From CAYONZ01 sp964405465 (lineage in GTDB: Bacteria; Bdellovibrionota; Bdellovibrionia; Bdellovibrionales; JAMPXM01): a DNA stretch of 64,000 bases. Position 1 is the first letter of the stretch, and every line of letters begins with the position of its first letter. Location of the stretch: the NCBI GenBank assembly GCA_964405465.1, contig CAYONZ010000008.1:1-64000 (forward strand). Direction: 5' to 3'. Position numbers and translations under genes: made by a program. The notes below the pieces were generated by a model. That model was given only the letters and a program-made list of their open reading frames with translations, ran no database searches and was not told where the DNA came from. Shown piece after piece: positions 16,221-25,193 of this stretch.

Positions 16221-17297
16221 TTAGCGGACCTCGCGCAAATAATCGACGTGCTGTGGAATCCAGGGCTCGTGAACACCCTCAAGCGCAAAAACCCGACGAC
16301 CTTGTCGTTCGGCAATGGGCTTAGGTTCAAGTGACGGTACAAAATCAGGCGCGAAAATTTCATTTTGAATCAAAAGCGGGGCCAAGACATCGACGGTTTC
16401 TTTGGCAATCAGTTGTCTGCGCACAATATTGTCGAAACTTGACTGCAACTCCTCAGGAGAAAAATCATAATTCATCAGCATGTCGATTGCGACTTTAATC
16501 ACTTGATCCTCTTTGAGACGACCATCTTGAAAAAGATCAACAGCGGCTTGAAATGTATTGTAGGTCGGAACAGTTCTTCGGCCGAATTTCAAGTAGTACT
16601 CGGGGTCGGTGTCGGTCGCGAGGTTGATATAGATTTTTTCAACAGGGTCTTGTTGAGGAATGCGCTCTTGTAAGTCGAGAATTGTCTCGGTCTGTTCGCC
16701 CACGACATGCAAGCGGTGCAAGACATCTTGGAGCTCACGGCCAGCCAAACGTCGAGCACAAATATCAGAATACAACGAGTAAATCACGGCATCGGACTCG
16801 CTATCATCGCCCCACAAGACTTGCCGCACATCTTCTTTTAAATGAGTTCGCAATTGCAGGAGAGCTTGAACTTTGTAGCCGATTTGAGCTGTGAGGCGCC
16901 AGAGGCGGCCAGGTTTTAGGTTCTGTAAATTGTCTTTGTAGAACATCCCGAGCGGAAGAATATCGTCGAGTTCTAGTTTTTCCCGAATTTTCTCCTCCAT
17001 TTGGGGAGGAGAGGCGGTGATAAAATAGATCGGAAACGCACGTCGCCCACGCTCGTCCTGCCAAGTCTGCTTAAGAGCTTGAAATAGCGAGCCCGTTCCC
17101 GGGACATTGCGTTTTTGAAAGGCCTTTTCAATGATCGTGCGCCAAAGCTCACGAGGGGAGCCCCAAGAGGTGTCGAGATATGTTTTATCGAGGTCTGAGA
17201 CAAACACTTCTTCATATTGCTTTTCGATATCCTCACTATTGAGGCTAAAGAAAACCACATCACCCGAAATTTCTGCTTGATCACGCCAATCTGCCAT
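16221..17297 (-). CDS. App1-type phosphatidate phosphatase domain protein
   Basis: A 358-residue protein matching the DUF2183/App1 catalytic domain of the HAD superfamily, known in yeast App1 as phosphatidate phosphatase. The nucleophile motif FVSDLDKTYLD (DLDKT at 35-39) is followed by YFITASPPQM, the conserved lysine region NLKPGRLWRL, and the metal-binding WGDDSESDA. No signal peptide is seen, so it likely acts in the cytoplasm or at the inner membrane. It is divergent from the gene at 17342. The catalytic fold is well supported; the lipid substrate is inferred from the family. Confidence 0.78.
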   Translation of the reverse strand: MADWRDQAEISGDVVFFSLNSEDIEKQYEEVFVSDLDKTYLDTSWGSPRELWRTIIEKAFQKRNVPGTGSLFQALKQTWQDERGRRAFPIYFITASPPQMEEKIREKLELDDILPLGMFYKDNLQNLKPGRLWRLTAQIGYKVQALLQLRTHLKEDVRQVLWGDDSESDAVIYSLYSDICARRLAGRELQDVLHRLHVVGEQTETILDLQERIPQQDPVEKIYINLATDTDPEYYLKFGRRTVPTYNTFQAAVDLFQDGRLKEDQVIKVAIDMLMNYDFSPEELQSSFDNIVRRQLIAKETVDVLAPLLIQNEIFAPDFVPSLEPKPIAERQGRRVFALEGVHEPWIPQHVDYLREVR

Positions 17298-17341
17298 AGC
17301 CCTTATTTGCCAACCTCAACCCTTCATGTTACTGCAAAGCC

Positions 17342-18319
17342 ATGAAAACACTCACTTATCAAGATGCTAAAAAAGACCTCGATTTTCTTCCAAGAAAAAA
17401 ACATTCCACGACACTTCCATTCTATTCATGGAACCATTTTCTACTCAATGGGTTTCTCGCGCCGCAGACACCAGATTTAGAAAATGAGTCTGAGCTTGCC
17501 AATGCAGCAAAAACTCTTGCTGCACAAACTCTTACGGCCCCGCATGCTTCGAAAACCATGCTAGGTCATATGCCCAGCTTAGATTTTTCACTGCAACACC
17601 CCGTGATCGAGTTGGCGAATGGCGAGTCCGCAAACGAAATGCCGAGACTAGCTCAGGTGATCTTTGAACTCTATGGCAAACTCACGCTTTCAGAACTAGC
17701 TCGTTTATGGAGCAAGTCGCATGGGGTTTTCGGTGCTGATTGGCGTACACATCTGTTTGAACATCTACTGACTCTCCAAGAGATGCGGCTTTCAGAAACT
17801 TTATGCGAAACCTTTGAGGCCCTTGCCGCAACGCCATTGTCCTTTCAAAACTGGGTGAGCGAAAAAGGCCTTGGCGCGCGCGAGCTATCGGTTTTGAAGA
17901 CCTCAGATCTCATACAAGTTGCAAAAATTCTTGAAAAGATTGTTGAACTGTCTTTTTCCAAATCCCAAGGAGCCCAAGTGCTTGAAATGGCGCTCGAGCT
18001 TCATCAACAAGGTCACTCGAGTGAGTCTCTTTTGTCTTTGGCGACTCATGGTGATTTTTGGATGAAATCTCTTGAGAGACTGTATCGACCGATGACCTCA
18101 GCACGCGACGAAAAATTTGGTTCAGTCGTGCAGCAGCTCCCTTGGCCGCAATACCTGCAGGCACGTGCGCAACGTGATGGCGATCGACTGCAAATCGAAG
18201 TGAAGTTAAATTTTTCTTCGCTTGATGAAATGAAGAAGCGAACAGAGGGACTGTTACGCATGCGTGAGCACCTTGAAGCCAATCCGAATCTCTGGAGCAA
18301 GAGCGGGAGACAAAATTGA
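17342..18319 (+). CDS. Unknown protein coupled to SplB-like radical SAM protein
   Basis: A 325-residue, mostly helical cytoplasmic protein with no cysteine cluster, signal peptide or recognised motif. The second half includes SLDEMKKRTEGLLRMREHL, suggesting a helical C-terminus. Its stop shares one base with the start of the radical SAM gene (TGATG at 18317-18321), so translation is probably coupled and the two products may act together. The start has only a weak ribosome site. Function unknown. Confidence 0.7.
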   Translation: MKTLTYQDAKKDLDFLPRKKHSTTLPFYSWNHFLLNGFLAPQTPDLENESELANAAKTLAAQTLTAPHASKTMLGHMPSLDFSLQHPVIELANGESANEMPRLAQVIFELYGKLTLSELARLWSKSHGVFGADWRTHLFEHLLTLQEMRLSETLCETFEALAATPLSFQNWVSEKGLGARELSVLKTSDLIQVAKILEKIVELSFSKSQGAQVLEMALELHQQGHSSESLLSLATHGDFWMKSLERLYRPMTSARDEKFGSVVQQLPWPQYLQARAQRDGDRLQIEVKLNFSSLDEMKKRTEGLLRMREHLEANPNLWSKSGRQN

Positions 18320-19530
18320 TGACTCAGACACACCATTCAAATTTAATGTCCGCTCCCATACCGGCGCCCCCCATCTCTGAACTCAAGGATGAGCCACTCG
18401 ACAAGCAGGTGATGGCGAATCTGCAAGCGCTCGATGCACGTATTGATCATGTCTATATTGATCGAGTTTCGCTCAGTTCAAGCGTTGCAAAACGAGCTAT
18501 GAAGGTCTTTGCAAAAGAGAAGATTGAAATCGTTGAGGCACCTCCACTAAGTAAAATCAGGGGCCAACTCTCGGCTCGAGAGTTCAATCAAAGTAAACGC
18601 CAAATATTTATAACAGAATTCAAAGGTTCATTTTTTAAGAGATGCCCAGGTGCGAAGCCAGGATTAGCCTGCTGCAATTACTATGTCCTCAATCTCGGAA
18701 TTCAGTGTGATATGAACTGCTCTTATTGCTATTTGCAGAGCTTTATCAATACACCCGTACTCACGGTTTATAGTAATCTTGATAAGGCACTTGCCGAGTT
18801 AAAAGAGATCGCAGATGTGCAAGGAGCGCAACCCTTTCGAGTGGGAACCGGAGAAACCATAGACAGTTTAAGCCTTGATGAATTGACTCTCTACTCTCGA
18901 GAGCTCATTGCCTTTTTTCGAAACTATCCAAACTGGAAACTTGAATTTAAAACCAAATCCAATCGAGTTGCGCAGTTTTTAAATACGCCTCACGCCGGCA
19001 ACGTCATCGTCAGCTGGTCTGTAAATCCGCAGTACATCATCGATCACGAAGAACATGCTACAGCGTCACTTGATGAGAGGCTCCGAGCGGCAGAACTTTG
19101 TGTCCAAAATGGTTTTCAGGTGACCTTTCACATTGATCCCATGATTTGGCATCCGGAGTGGCGAGAGAGTTATCGTGGTCTTGCCGAAGAAATTCATCGT
19201 CGTTTCAAGCCAGAGCAGGTCGGCGTGATGTCGATCGGGGCGCTTCGCTTTCAGCCTGAGCAACGCCACATTATGCGTGAACGATTCAGTGTTAAGAGTC
19301 TCGTGGTCAGTGCCGAAGTTTTTCAGGGAGATGATGGCAAACTTCGCTATGATCAAGCCACCAGACAAGAAATGTTCAATTTTATGATTGATCAGTTTCG
19401 AGCACTTGATCCTCGCTGGAAAATTTCTCTTTGCATGGAGACTCCAGAGAGTTGGCTCGCGTCCTCTTATCAATCAGCCCCGCGAAGAGTCGAAGGCCTT
19501 GAAGAATTTTTTCAACCTCTCACTGTTTAG
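18319..19530 (+). CDS. Spore photoproduct lyase-like radical SAM protein
   Basis: A 403-residue radical SAM enzyme of the SPL (SplB) group, which repairs the thymine dimer spore photoproduct in sporulating Firmicutes; non-spore-formers carry homologues of uncertain role. The [4Fe-4S] motif C-x3-C-x2-C is at 130-137 (CDMNCSYCYL). Further family-like segments are FRVGTGETIDSLSLDEL, LEFKTKSN, ISWSVNPQ-like VSWSVNPQ and FHIDPMIWHPEW. ATG 18319 is preferred to the TTG just before because it overlaps the upstream stop by one base and has GGGAG upstream. A possible hairpin terminator follows at 19654. The reaction in this organism is inferred. Confidence 0.82.
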   Translation: MTQTHHSNLMSAPIPAPPISELKDEPLDKQVMANLQALDARIDHVYIDRVSLSSSVAKRAMKVFAKEKIEIVEAPPLSKIRGQLSAREFNQSKRQIFITEFKGSFFKRCPGAKPGLACCNYYVLNLGIQCDMNCSYCYLQSFINTPVLTVYSNLDKALAELKEIADVQGAQPFRVGTGETIDSLSLDELTLYSRELIAFFRNYPNWKLEFKTKSNRVAQFLNTPHAGNVIVSWSVNPQYIIDHEEHATASLDERLRAAELCVQNGFQVTFHIDPMIWHPEWRESYRGLAEEIHRRFKPEQVGVMSIGALRFQPEQRHIMRERFSVKSLVVSAEVFQGDDGKLRYDQATRQEMFNFMIDQFRALDPRWKISLCMETPESWLASSYQSAPRRVEGLEEFFQPLTV

Positions 19531-19653
19531 TGACACATTCGAATCTTGCCTCTTTATTGATTGCAGCGTAGACGCCCGTTTCTGGTGAAACAGTGTCATG
19601 TTAAACGGTCCTTTTTAATCATTCTCAAGCTACCTACGACAGACCCAGGCTAC

Positions 19654-19680
19654 CTAGCGGTTAGGCCACCGCTAGATTTT
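19654..19680 (+). terminator. Possible terminator after the radical SAM gene
   Basis: An 8-bp stem CTAGCGGT / ACCGCTAG (19654-19661 with 19668-19675) is followed by ATTTT. The T-run is short, so this is weak. It lies about 120 nt beyond the stop. Confidence 0.4.
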
Positions 19681-19728
19681 GGGTGATGTCGAAGTTCAAT
19701 CTCAGTCGGTGGATTCTGCAGGGTCGGG

Positions 19729-20757
19729 CTATTCAAGTGTGATCGGATATTCGAGCTGCAAGACGGGGCCTTCGAATGTTCGAAAAGCAGTCCGTTGCAC
19801 CACTTCGGCGACACATCGGTTTATCAGATCGTCTTGAAAATCAGATTGTGCAACTTGCGAATCGCTCACGCGCCCCGAATTTTCGATGCGCACATTTAAG
19901 AGCACGGTTCCTTTCTTGTTCTTGTCTTTTGTACGTAAGATATAATTCAAATAACATTTGGCAAAATACCCACTTTGCCGAGCAAGCGTTGCGTGAATCA
20001 ATTCATTCGACAGAGTCGCTTGTATCTCCGGTAAATTTTTGCGTGCGTCTCTCGTTTTTGGAGGAGGGGAGGTGTGTTGCGAATCTGCTAACGGCTCATC
20101 ATCTTTTGTCGGGACCAAAATGACAGTTGTTTTGGAGGTAGGTTTGGTGGAGTCCTCTTTTGCTTTGTTCCTAGTGTTGTCGGCTAACTCAGGGCTTGGG
20201 GCTTGGATGACTTCAGTGGAGGAACCTGGAGCAGAGTATCTATTGGCAGCAGTTCCTGGTGATTTCACCATCAGTTGCCGATCGACAAGGCTTTGGCTCG
20301 GATCATAAAGCAAATCTTCAAAGCCAATCATGACCCCATCGCGGTAGATCTTTAAATTTTCGTTCCAGGGACCTGCATTGAGTGCTTTGATTGTGCCACC
20401 AAGAAGCGTGAGCCACAAGGCCTCAGGCTTTTGCGAGTCAGGCTCGATCACCAGTCTGGTGTTGGACTGCACTTCGAATTGATCTCGGCCAATCTCAATG
20501 CGAACTCGACTCTCAGGTGCTGTACGCAAGACATCTAATGCTTTTAGCGAAGAGGTTTCCTTGGCGACTTCTTCTTGTAGGCTGGCCTCTCCATGTCGAT
20601 GGATCCAAACTTCGCCTTCGACCAGGAGGATCTTCGCGAGTTCTGGTTGATTTTTGTCTGCAGATTTAGATTCAAGCGGAGAAAGCTCAAAATAAAAGTA
20701 GAAAGCAAAGGCAAAGAGAACCAGACACAAAAAAACAGTCACAAGATTTTTTTTCAT
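19729..20757 (-). CDS. FecR-like protein with AgmX/PglI C-terminal domain
   Basis: A 342-residue envelope protein with one N-terminal membrane segment (VTVFLCLVLFAFAFYFYF). A FecR-like beta domain follows (about 45-130: LVEGEVWIHRHGE, then VLRTAPESRVRIEI). A Pro/Ser/Thr-rich linker leads to a C-terminal TonB-like AgmX/PglI domain with KCYLNYILRTKDKNKKGTV, NSGRV and the ending FEGPVLQLEYPITLE. Such proteins occur in myxobacteria and Bdellovibrio and are linked to envelope complexes including gliding or adventurous motility factors. It follows the secG terminator and probably has its own promoter. Exact partner unknown. Confidence 0.72.
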   Translation of the reverse strand: MKKNLVTVFLCLVLFAFAFYFYFELSPLESKSADKNQPELAKILLVEGEVWIHRHGEASLQEEVAKETSSLKALDVLRTAPESRVRIEIGRDQFEVQSNTRLVIEPDSQKPEALWLTLLGGTIKALNAGPWNENLKIYRDGVMIGFEDLLYDPSQSLVDRQLMVKSPGTAANRYSAPGSSTEVIQAPSPELADNTRNKAKEDSTKPTSKTTVILVPTKDDEPLADSQHTSPPPKTRDARKNLPEIQATLSNELIHATLARQSGYFAKCYLNYILRTKDKNKKGTVLLNVRIENSGRVSDSQVAQSDFQDDLINRCVAEVVQRTAFRTFEGPVLQLEYPITLE

Positions 20758-20839
20758 TCTGGTATTTTTGCGAGATCAGAGGCGAAGGTCAAAATAAATG
20801 CGTGGTACCCGAAATCGCATTGCCCCTCACCACCCCAAA

Positions 20840-20866
20840 AAAAAAGCCCTTGCGAGGGCTTTTTTT
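20840..20866 (-). terminator. Rho-independent terminator after secG
   Basis: Stem AGCCCT / AGGGCT (20845-20850 with 20855-20860), extended by A/T pairs and followed by T-runs on both strands. It lies 55 nt beyond the secG stop and can work bidirectionally. Confidence 0.85.
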
Positions 20867-20920
20867 GTTTCGTCATTACTGACGATCCACTTTTATGAAT
20901 TGAAAGATCAAGAACTGAGT

Positions 20921-21331
20921 TTACTTTTTTTCTGATTTTGGCTCAGGCTTTGTTTCGGGAGCTTTTTCTGCTCCAGGTTGAGCCGGAGCCGCTGGAGTTT
21001 TTGCAGCGTCAGTCGGTGCCGCTACCGGTGAAGTCGTTGGCGCTGAAGTTGCAGCAGGCGGAGCAGCAGGGAGAACTGCTGAATCTAGAACGCTGGTGTG
21101 ATCTCCGGCAGTGAGTTTCGACAAAACGAGGCTTGAAACAAAAAACAATCCCGCAACCCAAGTTGTGATTTTTGATGGCAAACTTGCCGTTCCAGAAGTT
21201 CCAAGTACGCTGTTTGCTCCGCCTCCACCAAAAAGGCCATTTGCTCCACCGCCTTTAGGGTCTTGAAGCAAAACGAAAGTTACCAACAGCAAGCAAAGAA
21301 CGATGTGCACAACAATTAATAATGATAGCAT
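20921..21331 (-). CDS. secG: Preprotein translocase subunit SecG
   Basis: A small inner-membrane subunit of the SecYEG channel, 136 residues. Two membrane helices are seen (about 2-20 and 54-72) with the classical loop LLQDPKGGGANGLFGGGGA between them (about 20-38). The ATG at 21331 was chosen because GGAGGT lies 9 nt before it; a longer upstream frame lacks support. The C-terminal 60 residues are an unusual Ala/Pro/Thr-rich tail ending in basic and acidic residues, longer than in Escherichia coli. A terminator follows. Confidence 0.9.
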   Translation of the reverse strand: MLSLLIVVHIVLCLLLVTFVLLQDPKGGGANGLFGGGGANSVLGTSGTASLPSKITTWVAGLFFVSSLVLSKLTAGDHTSVLDSAVLPAAPPAATSAPTTSPVAAPTDAAKTPAAPAQPGAEKAPETKPEPKSEKK

Positions 21332-21443
21332 GAGTAATGGACCTCCAAACAATGCAGACGGGCTCGAGTATAGGTGACCTGACTGCACACGTCTAGATAT
21401 TTTTGGCATTTTCGGGGTCCATGAGGGCGATAAGAGCCTAAAT

Positions 21444-22424
21444 TTAGGCGGCTACCGAGTCTGTAAAGGTGAGTAATTCGGCCGCGTCTTTACTTTTAGC
21501 AGAGAGAAGCAGACTCAATGTCGAGGCCGAAAGCTGAATAAATCTCAGCTCACTCTCTGAAAAGCTCTGCTTACTTTCTGGCATTCGACATGAAAGTACT
21601 CCGATTAATTGAGATCCTGCAAAGACCGGGGCGATCACCATTGAATTGAAGCCGATGGTTTTATTCTGCTCAACGATTCGGCGCATAACGGGGTCGTTGG
21701 TAAGATTCTCCAAAACCAAGAGTTTTTTTGAATTTAGGACCCACAACACTTCTGGATATTTATTCAAATCGAGTTGCAGTGAGGCACCTTCTTTGAGGTC
21801 ATTGGCGGCCAGTATTTTCGCGCGACGTGAATCAAGGTGCGTCGAAAGAAGTGAAACACGAACGGCTTTGGTCGCAAGTGCCACCATTGTTGTAAGACGA
21901 TGAATGGTGGGAGAAAGGGCCTCGCCCTTAGCAGCTTCTTTCAGCATGACATCTAGAAGGTGCATGTAGTTGAGGCTTTCTGCATCCTTAATAGGAGTGT
22001 CTTTTTCATCGAGAGTTTTCTTCGGTTGAAGGTGAAAAACCAGGCGGAGTAAAAGATCGACATATTTATAGGGCTTCACCATGAGCTCACTTGCTCCCAA
22101 GCGAAAACACTCACGGACGTTGTCAGCATGGTTGTGTTTGGAGCAAACAATCACCTTAATCTTGTTCTCCCCTAGGAGATCTTGCGAGTTCAGATAGTGC
22201 AGCAGTTCGATGGCGTTCATGTCTGGTAACATGAGGTCCATTAATATGAAATCGGGTTTCCAATTCAAGAGTACGGACTGTGCATCAAGGCCTGACCGAA
22301 CCACTCGCGACTGAAACCCATTATTAGTTAAAAAGTCCTGCAGTTTTTCGGGTTGTATTGGATCGGCGTCAGCAATTAAGATGCGCACTTCTTTTTTACG
22401 TGTTGGCGTTGCAGACTTATGCAT
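21444..22424 (-). CDS. Response regulator with C-terminal GAF domain
   Basis: A 326-residue cytoplasmic protein. Receiver domain at about 13-130 with acidic pocket D20/D21, phospho-acceptor D63 (FILMDLMLPD), S95 in place of the usual T/S, and K117 (ELMVKPY). A GAF sensor domain occupies about 175-315 (SMVIAPVFAGSQLIGVLSCR). There is no DNA-binding or output enzyme domain, so it is likely to signal by protein contacts or ligand sensing. It lies alone, divergent from tmk, with about 214 bp in between. No partner kinase is adjacent. Confidence 0.85.
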   Translation of the reverse strand: MHKSATPTRKKEVRILIADADPIQPEKLQDFLTNNGFQSRVVRSGLDAQSVLLNWKPDFILMDLMLPDMNAIELLHYLNSQDLLGENKIKVIVCSKHNHADNVRECFRLGASELMVKPYKYVDLLLRLVFHLQPKKTLDEKDTPIKDAESLNYMHLLDVMLKEAAKGEALSPTIHRLTTMVALATKAVRVSLLSTHLDSRRAKILAANDLKEGASLQLDLNKYPEVLWVLNSKKLLVLENLTNDPVMRRIVEQNKTIGFNSMVIAPVFAGSQLIGVLSCRMPESKQSFSESELRFIQLSASTLSLLLSAKSKDAAELLTFTDSVAA

Positions 22425-22590
22425 ACTGGTCTCATCGGTCCGTTTGCGTCGTATTGTGATGGTTTTGTTAACGTTTCAGACCTATGTCGGGTGGTACCAA
22501 CGCAGTTTCAATAAGCATTAAATTCAAGGGCCTATGCGCTTAGACCTTGGTCTTGCTGGTGAACAGGGGTTGCGGTGCTGGGCGCTAGTC

Positions 22591-22628
22591 CCTCGAGATC
22601 GAGAGTGACAGAGTCTCAACACTCGAGG
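22591..22628 (+). promoter_or_regulatory. Hairpin overlapping the tmk ribosome site
   Basis: CCTCGAG at 22591-22597 is exactly complementary to CTCGAGG at 22622-22628. The downstream arm contains GAGG, which serves as ribosome site 10 nt before the tmk ATG. If the pair forms in the transcript, it could hide that site. Functional meaning is speculative. Confidence 0.3.
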
Positions 22629-22638
22629 CAAATAAGAC

Positions 22639-23277
22639 ATGGCATTTTTGGTTTTAGAGGGCCTAGACGGCTCAGGAAAAAGTACGCTCATGAAGGGGCT
22701 CGTGGCAGAGTTGGATCGTCGTCAAATTAAGTCGACTGTGACTCGTGAGCCAGGTGGCACCCCTCTTGCCGAAGAGATTCGCCAATTATTGTTGCGAACC
22801 AATGCAGAGGCTCCAACTCCGCGCACAGAAGTCTTGTTGTATGAAGCTTCGCGTGCCCAGCATGTTGATCGAATCATTCGACCAGCGCTGCAGAGAAATG
22901 AGTGGGTGATTTGTGATCGGTTTACTGCCAGCACTGTGGCTTTTCAATGTTTCGCAAGAAAACTTGGCCGAGAGTCAATTGATTGGCTCAACAACTATGC
23001 GACCGACGGACTTGAACCAGATCTTGTTGTGCTACTTGATCTCACCGTTGAAGAGAGCGAGCGCCGGCGGGGCCATCGAGAAGCCGGAACTGGTGTGGCG
23101 GCCGATCGTTTTGAGCAAGAAAAACGAGATTTTCACCAGGCCGTCAGAAACGGTTTTCTTCAGCAGGCGCAAGCCAATTCAATAAAATGGTTGGTGATTG
23201 ATGCCATGAATCCTCCCGAAAAAATGCTCGAGGAACTGATGCAAAAATTGACGGAGAAAAAATGGCTCGAATCTTAG
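22639..23277 (+). CDS. tmk: Thymidylate kinase
   Basis: Phosphorylates dTMP to dTDP in dTTP synthesis; cytoplasmic; 212 residues, the usual length. P-loop GLDGSGKST at 8-16, the VICDRFTAST segment and the LID region with ERRRGHREAGTG are all visible. The stop overlaps the start of holB (23262), so the two are coupled; tmk-holB-tatD is a common bacterial arrangement. The gene starts with ATG behind GAGG. Confidence 0.96.
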   Translation: MAFLVLEGLDGSGKSTLMKGLVAELDRRQIKSTVTREPGGTPLAEEIRQLLLRTNAEAPTPRTEVLLYEASRAQHVDRIIRPALQRNEWVICDRFTASTVAFQCFARKLGRESIDWLNNYATDGLEPDLVVLLDLTVEESERRRGHREAGTGVAADRFEQEKRDFHQAVRNGFLQQAQANSIKWLVIDAMNPPEKMLEELMQKLTEKKWLES

Positions 23278-24308
23278 ATCAAGTCAAAGGGCAGGATTCC
23301 GCTATTCATCTCTTGCATGAATCGATCGCTCAAAAGCGATTGGCTTCTAGTATGTTGTTTGTTGGGCCCTCAGGAACCGGCAAAAAAAAAGTGGCACTTG
23401 GAATTGCCCAGGCCTTGATCTGTGAAACCTCTGCCGTTGGTTGTGGAGAATGTGGCAGCTGTGTTCGTGTCGAAGTTGGCCAAAGTGAGAGTGTACTTCT
23501 GATTGAACCTGTAAACACAGGGATCAAGATCGAACAGAGTCGCGAAGTGATTCAATTTTTGAATCTACGCAAAATCGGTCGAGCTCGAGTGGTAATTTTG
23601 GATCAAGCTCATCTTTTGAATCCTCAAGCCGCTAATGCCTTGCTTAAATCTATTGAAGAGCCGCCGTCTGGTTCTTATTTTATTTTGATTTCCTCGCAAG
23701 CGGGCTCACTCATGCCCACAATTCGATCGCGAGTGCAGACTATTCGCTTTCAACCCCTTTCACGAGAAGTCATTAAAGAAATCACCCAGGCTGAGGATTG
23801 GATTTTGGACTCTTGCCAAGGCAGCGTCGATTGGGTTCGGCGCCTGCAGGAAAACGAGGCTGAGCTGAAGCCAATGCATGACCAAGCCATGCACGCCATG
23901 TACGAATGCTTGTACTATGTTTATCAAATAAATTCGCAATCTCTGCAGGTCGCTGCAAAAGAAGCGGTCCCCTCTATGCCCCCTGCGTTGGTTAAGCTCA
24001 TGGAACATGCAAAAGATCGAAATCAAACACTCTATGTCTTGCAGGCGTGGCAGAAACTCTTGCGCGATGTGGGAGTGTCGTTGGCACAATCGCGTTGGAT
24101 ATCTGATTATTTGGCCCAATACTTTTCCGAGGCTGGAGAGTGGATATTGACTTTAGATTCGCGTATTCCTCTGGAGATTGCGGACCTTTGCGTCTCTTTT
24201 GAACAAGACGTAATGGCGAATGTGGATCGCACTTTATTGTTTGAAAACTTCTGGTATTCTTGTCGGAGGTTGAAGTTTTCAAATGTGATTCATGAGGTTT
24301 TAAGATGA
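23262..24308 (+). CDS. holB: DNA polymerase III subunit delta-prime
   Basis: Clamp-loader subunit, 348 residues. N-terminal AAA+ domain with the modified P-loop GPSGTGKKK (about 35-43), zinc-type cysteines at 54, 61, 64 and 67, the LKSIEEPP segment following AANAL, and TIRSRVQTIRF containing the SRC-like sensor. Overlaps the end of tmk by 16 nt. The C-terminal collar domain is recognisable only by length. Its stop overlaps a short 23-codon frame at 24305 (ATGA), after which tatD follows. Confidence 0.9.
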   Translation: MARILDQVKGQDSAIHLLHESIAQKRLASSMLFVGPSGTGKKKVALGIAQALICETSAVGCGECGSCVRVEVGQSESVLLIEPVNTGIKIEQSREVIQFLNLRKIGRARVVILDQAHLLNPQAANALLKSIEEPPSGSYFILISSQAGSLMPTIRSRVQTIRFQPLSREVIKEITQAEDWILDSCQGSVDWVRRLQENEAELKPMHDQAMHAMYECLYYVYQINSQSLQVAAKEAVPSMPPALVKLMEHAKDRNQTLYVLQAWQKLLRDVGVSLAQSRWISDYLAQYFSEAGEWILTLDSRIPLEIADLCVSFEQDVMANVDRTLLFENFWYSCRRLKFSNVIHEVLR

Positions 24309-24376
24309 AGACCTATGAGAGCACATTGATGATGGACCAGGGTGATCGTTGCGAGATACGAATTAAACCCAACTAA
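24305..24376 (+). CDS. Possible 23-residue small protein
   Basis: A short open frame, MKTYESTLMMDQ... ending IRIKPN, starts at an ATG that overlaps the holB stop as ATGA and ends at TAA 24374-24376. Directly after the TAA the same frame continues ATG GTG TCC to encode a basic 12-residue tail, MVSLSKNDKRKR, before the next stop. It may be a genuine small gene, a leader, or a remnant of a larger gene broken by a nonsense change. Confidence 0.3.
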   Translation: MKTYESTLMMDQGDRCEIRIKPN

Positions 24377-24419
24377 ATGGTGTCCCTTTCAAAGAACGAC
24401 AAAAGGAAAAGGTAATAGC

Positions 24420-25193
24420 GTGGGATGGATTGACGTACACACACACCTAGATGGCTTAAAACAAACGGTTGAGGAGGCTCTCGAGCAGGGGCGTGCAGCT
24501 GGCCTTGAGCGTTTTATCACCATCGGTACGGAACCAGCTGACCATTCCGTCGTTCTCGAGATCGCAAAAAAATTCTATCCGGAGGTGGTGTGCACGCTGG
24601 GTGTACATCCCCACAATGCCTTAGCTTTTGATTCAGCAGTTGAAATGTTTTTGCGACAGAACTTACTGGCAAGAGAAGTCGTGGCTGTAGGTGAAATCGG
24701 TCTCGATTATTTTTATAGTAACTCTGAGCCTGAAGTGCAAAAGCAAGCCTTTCGTGCACAACTCAACGTGGCCGATGAGATGCAGATGCCCGTTGAAATT
24801 CACACTCGGGACGCCGAACAAGACACGGTAGAGATATTGAATGAGTTTGGGGGGCGAATTCGTGGCATGCTCCACTGCTTTACGGGTACTCAGTGGCTGG
24901 CTGAAAAAGCCCTTGATTTGGGCCTCGATATTTCAATTAGTGGAATTGTGACTTTCAAAAAAGCCGATGCGCTGAAGGAAGTCGTGAAGTTTGTTCCCCT
25001 TGAGCGCTTACACGTCGAAACCGATTCTCCTTTTCTGGCGCCAGTGCCGCATCGAGGTGTGCCTAATACTCCAGCATTTATGGTGCATACGGCTCAGGTG
25101 ATTGCTGATCTGAAGCAGGTCTCTCTTGAACGGTTGCAAGACCAGGCGGGTCAAAATGCCCGGCGCTTATTTCCGAAATTGAGTTGGTCCTAA
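24420..25193 (+). CDS. tatD: TatD family metal-dependent hydrolase
   Basis: A 257-residue cytoplasmic hydrolase of the TatD/YcfH group, usually 3'-5' DNases or 2'-deoxyribonucleotide-editing type enzymes. Metal ligands are visible: DVHTHLDG at the N-terminus, VGEIGLDYFY, the MPVEIHTRDAEQD stretch, MLHCFTGT, and ETDSPFLAP near the end. GTG 24420 is chosen because AAGGAAAAGG precedes it and the product begins right at the family start; a 26-residue upstream extension to 24342 does not fit the family. Third gene of the tmk-holB group. Confidence 0.9.
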   Translation: MGWIDVHTHLDGLKQTVEEALEQGRAAGLERFITIGTEPADHSVVLEIAKKFYPEVVCTLGVHPHNALAFDSAVEMFLRQNLLAREVVAVGEIGLDYFYSNSEPEVQKQAFRAQLNVADEMQMPVEIHTRDAEQDTVEILNEFGGRIRGMLHCFTGTQWLAEKALDLGLDISISGIVTFKKADALKEVVKFVPLERLHVETDSPFLAPVPHRGVPNTPAFMVHTAQVIADLKQVSLERLQDQAGQNARRLFPKLSWS

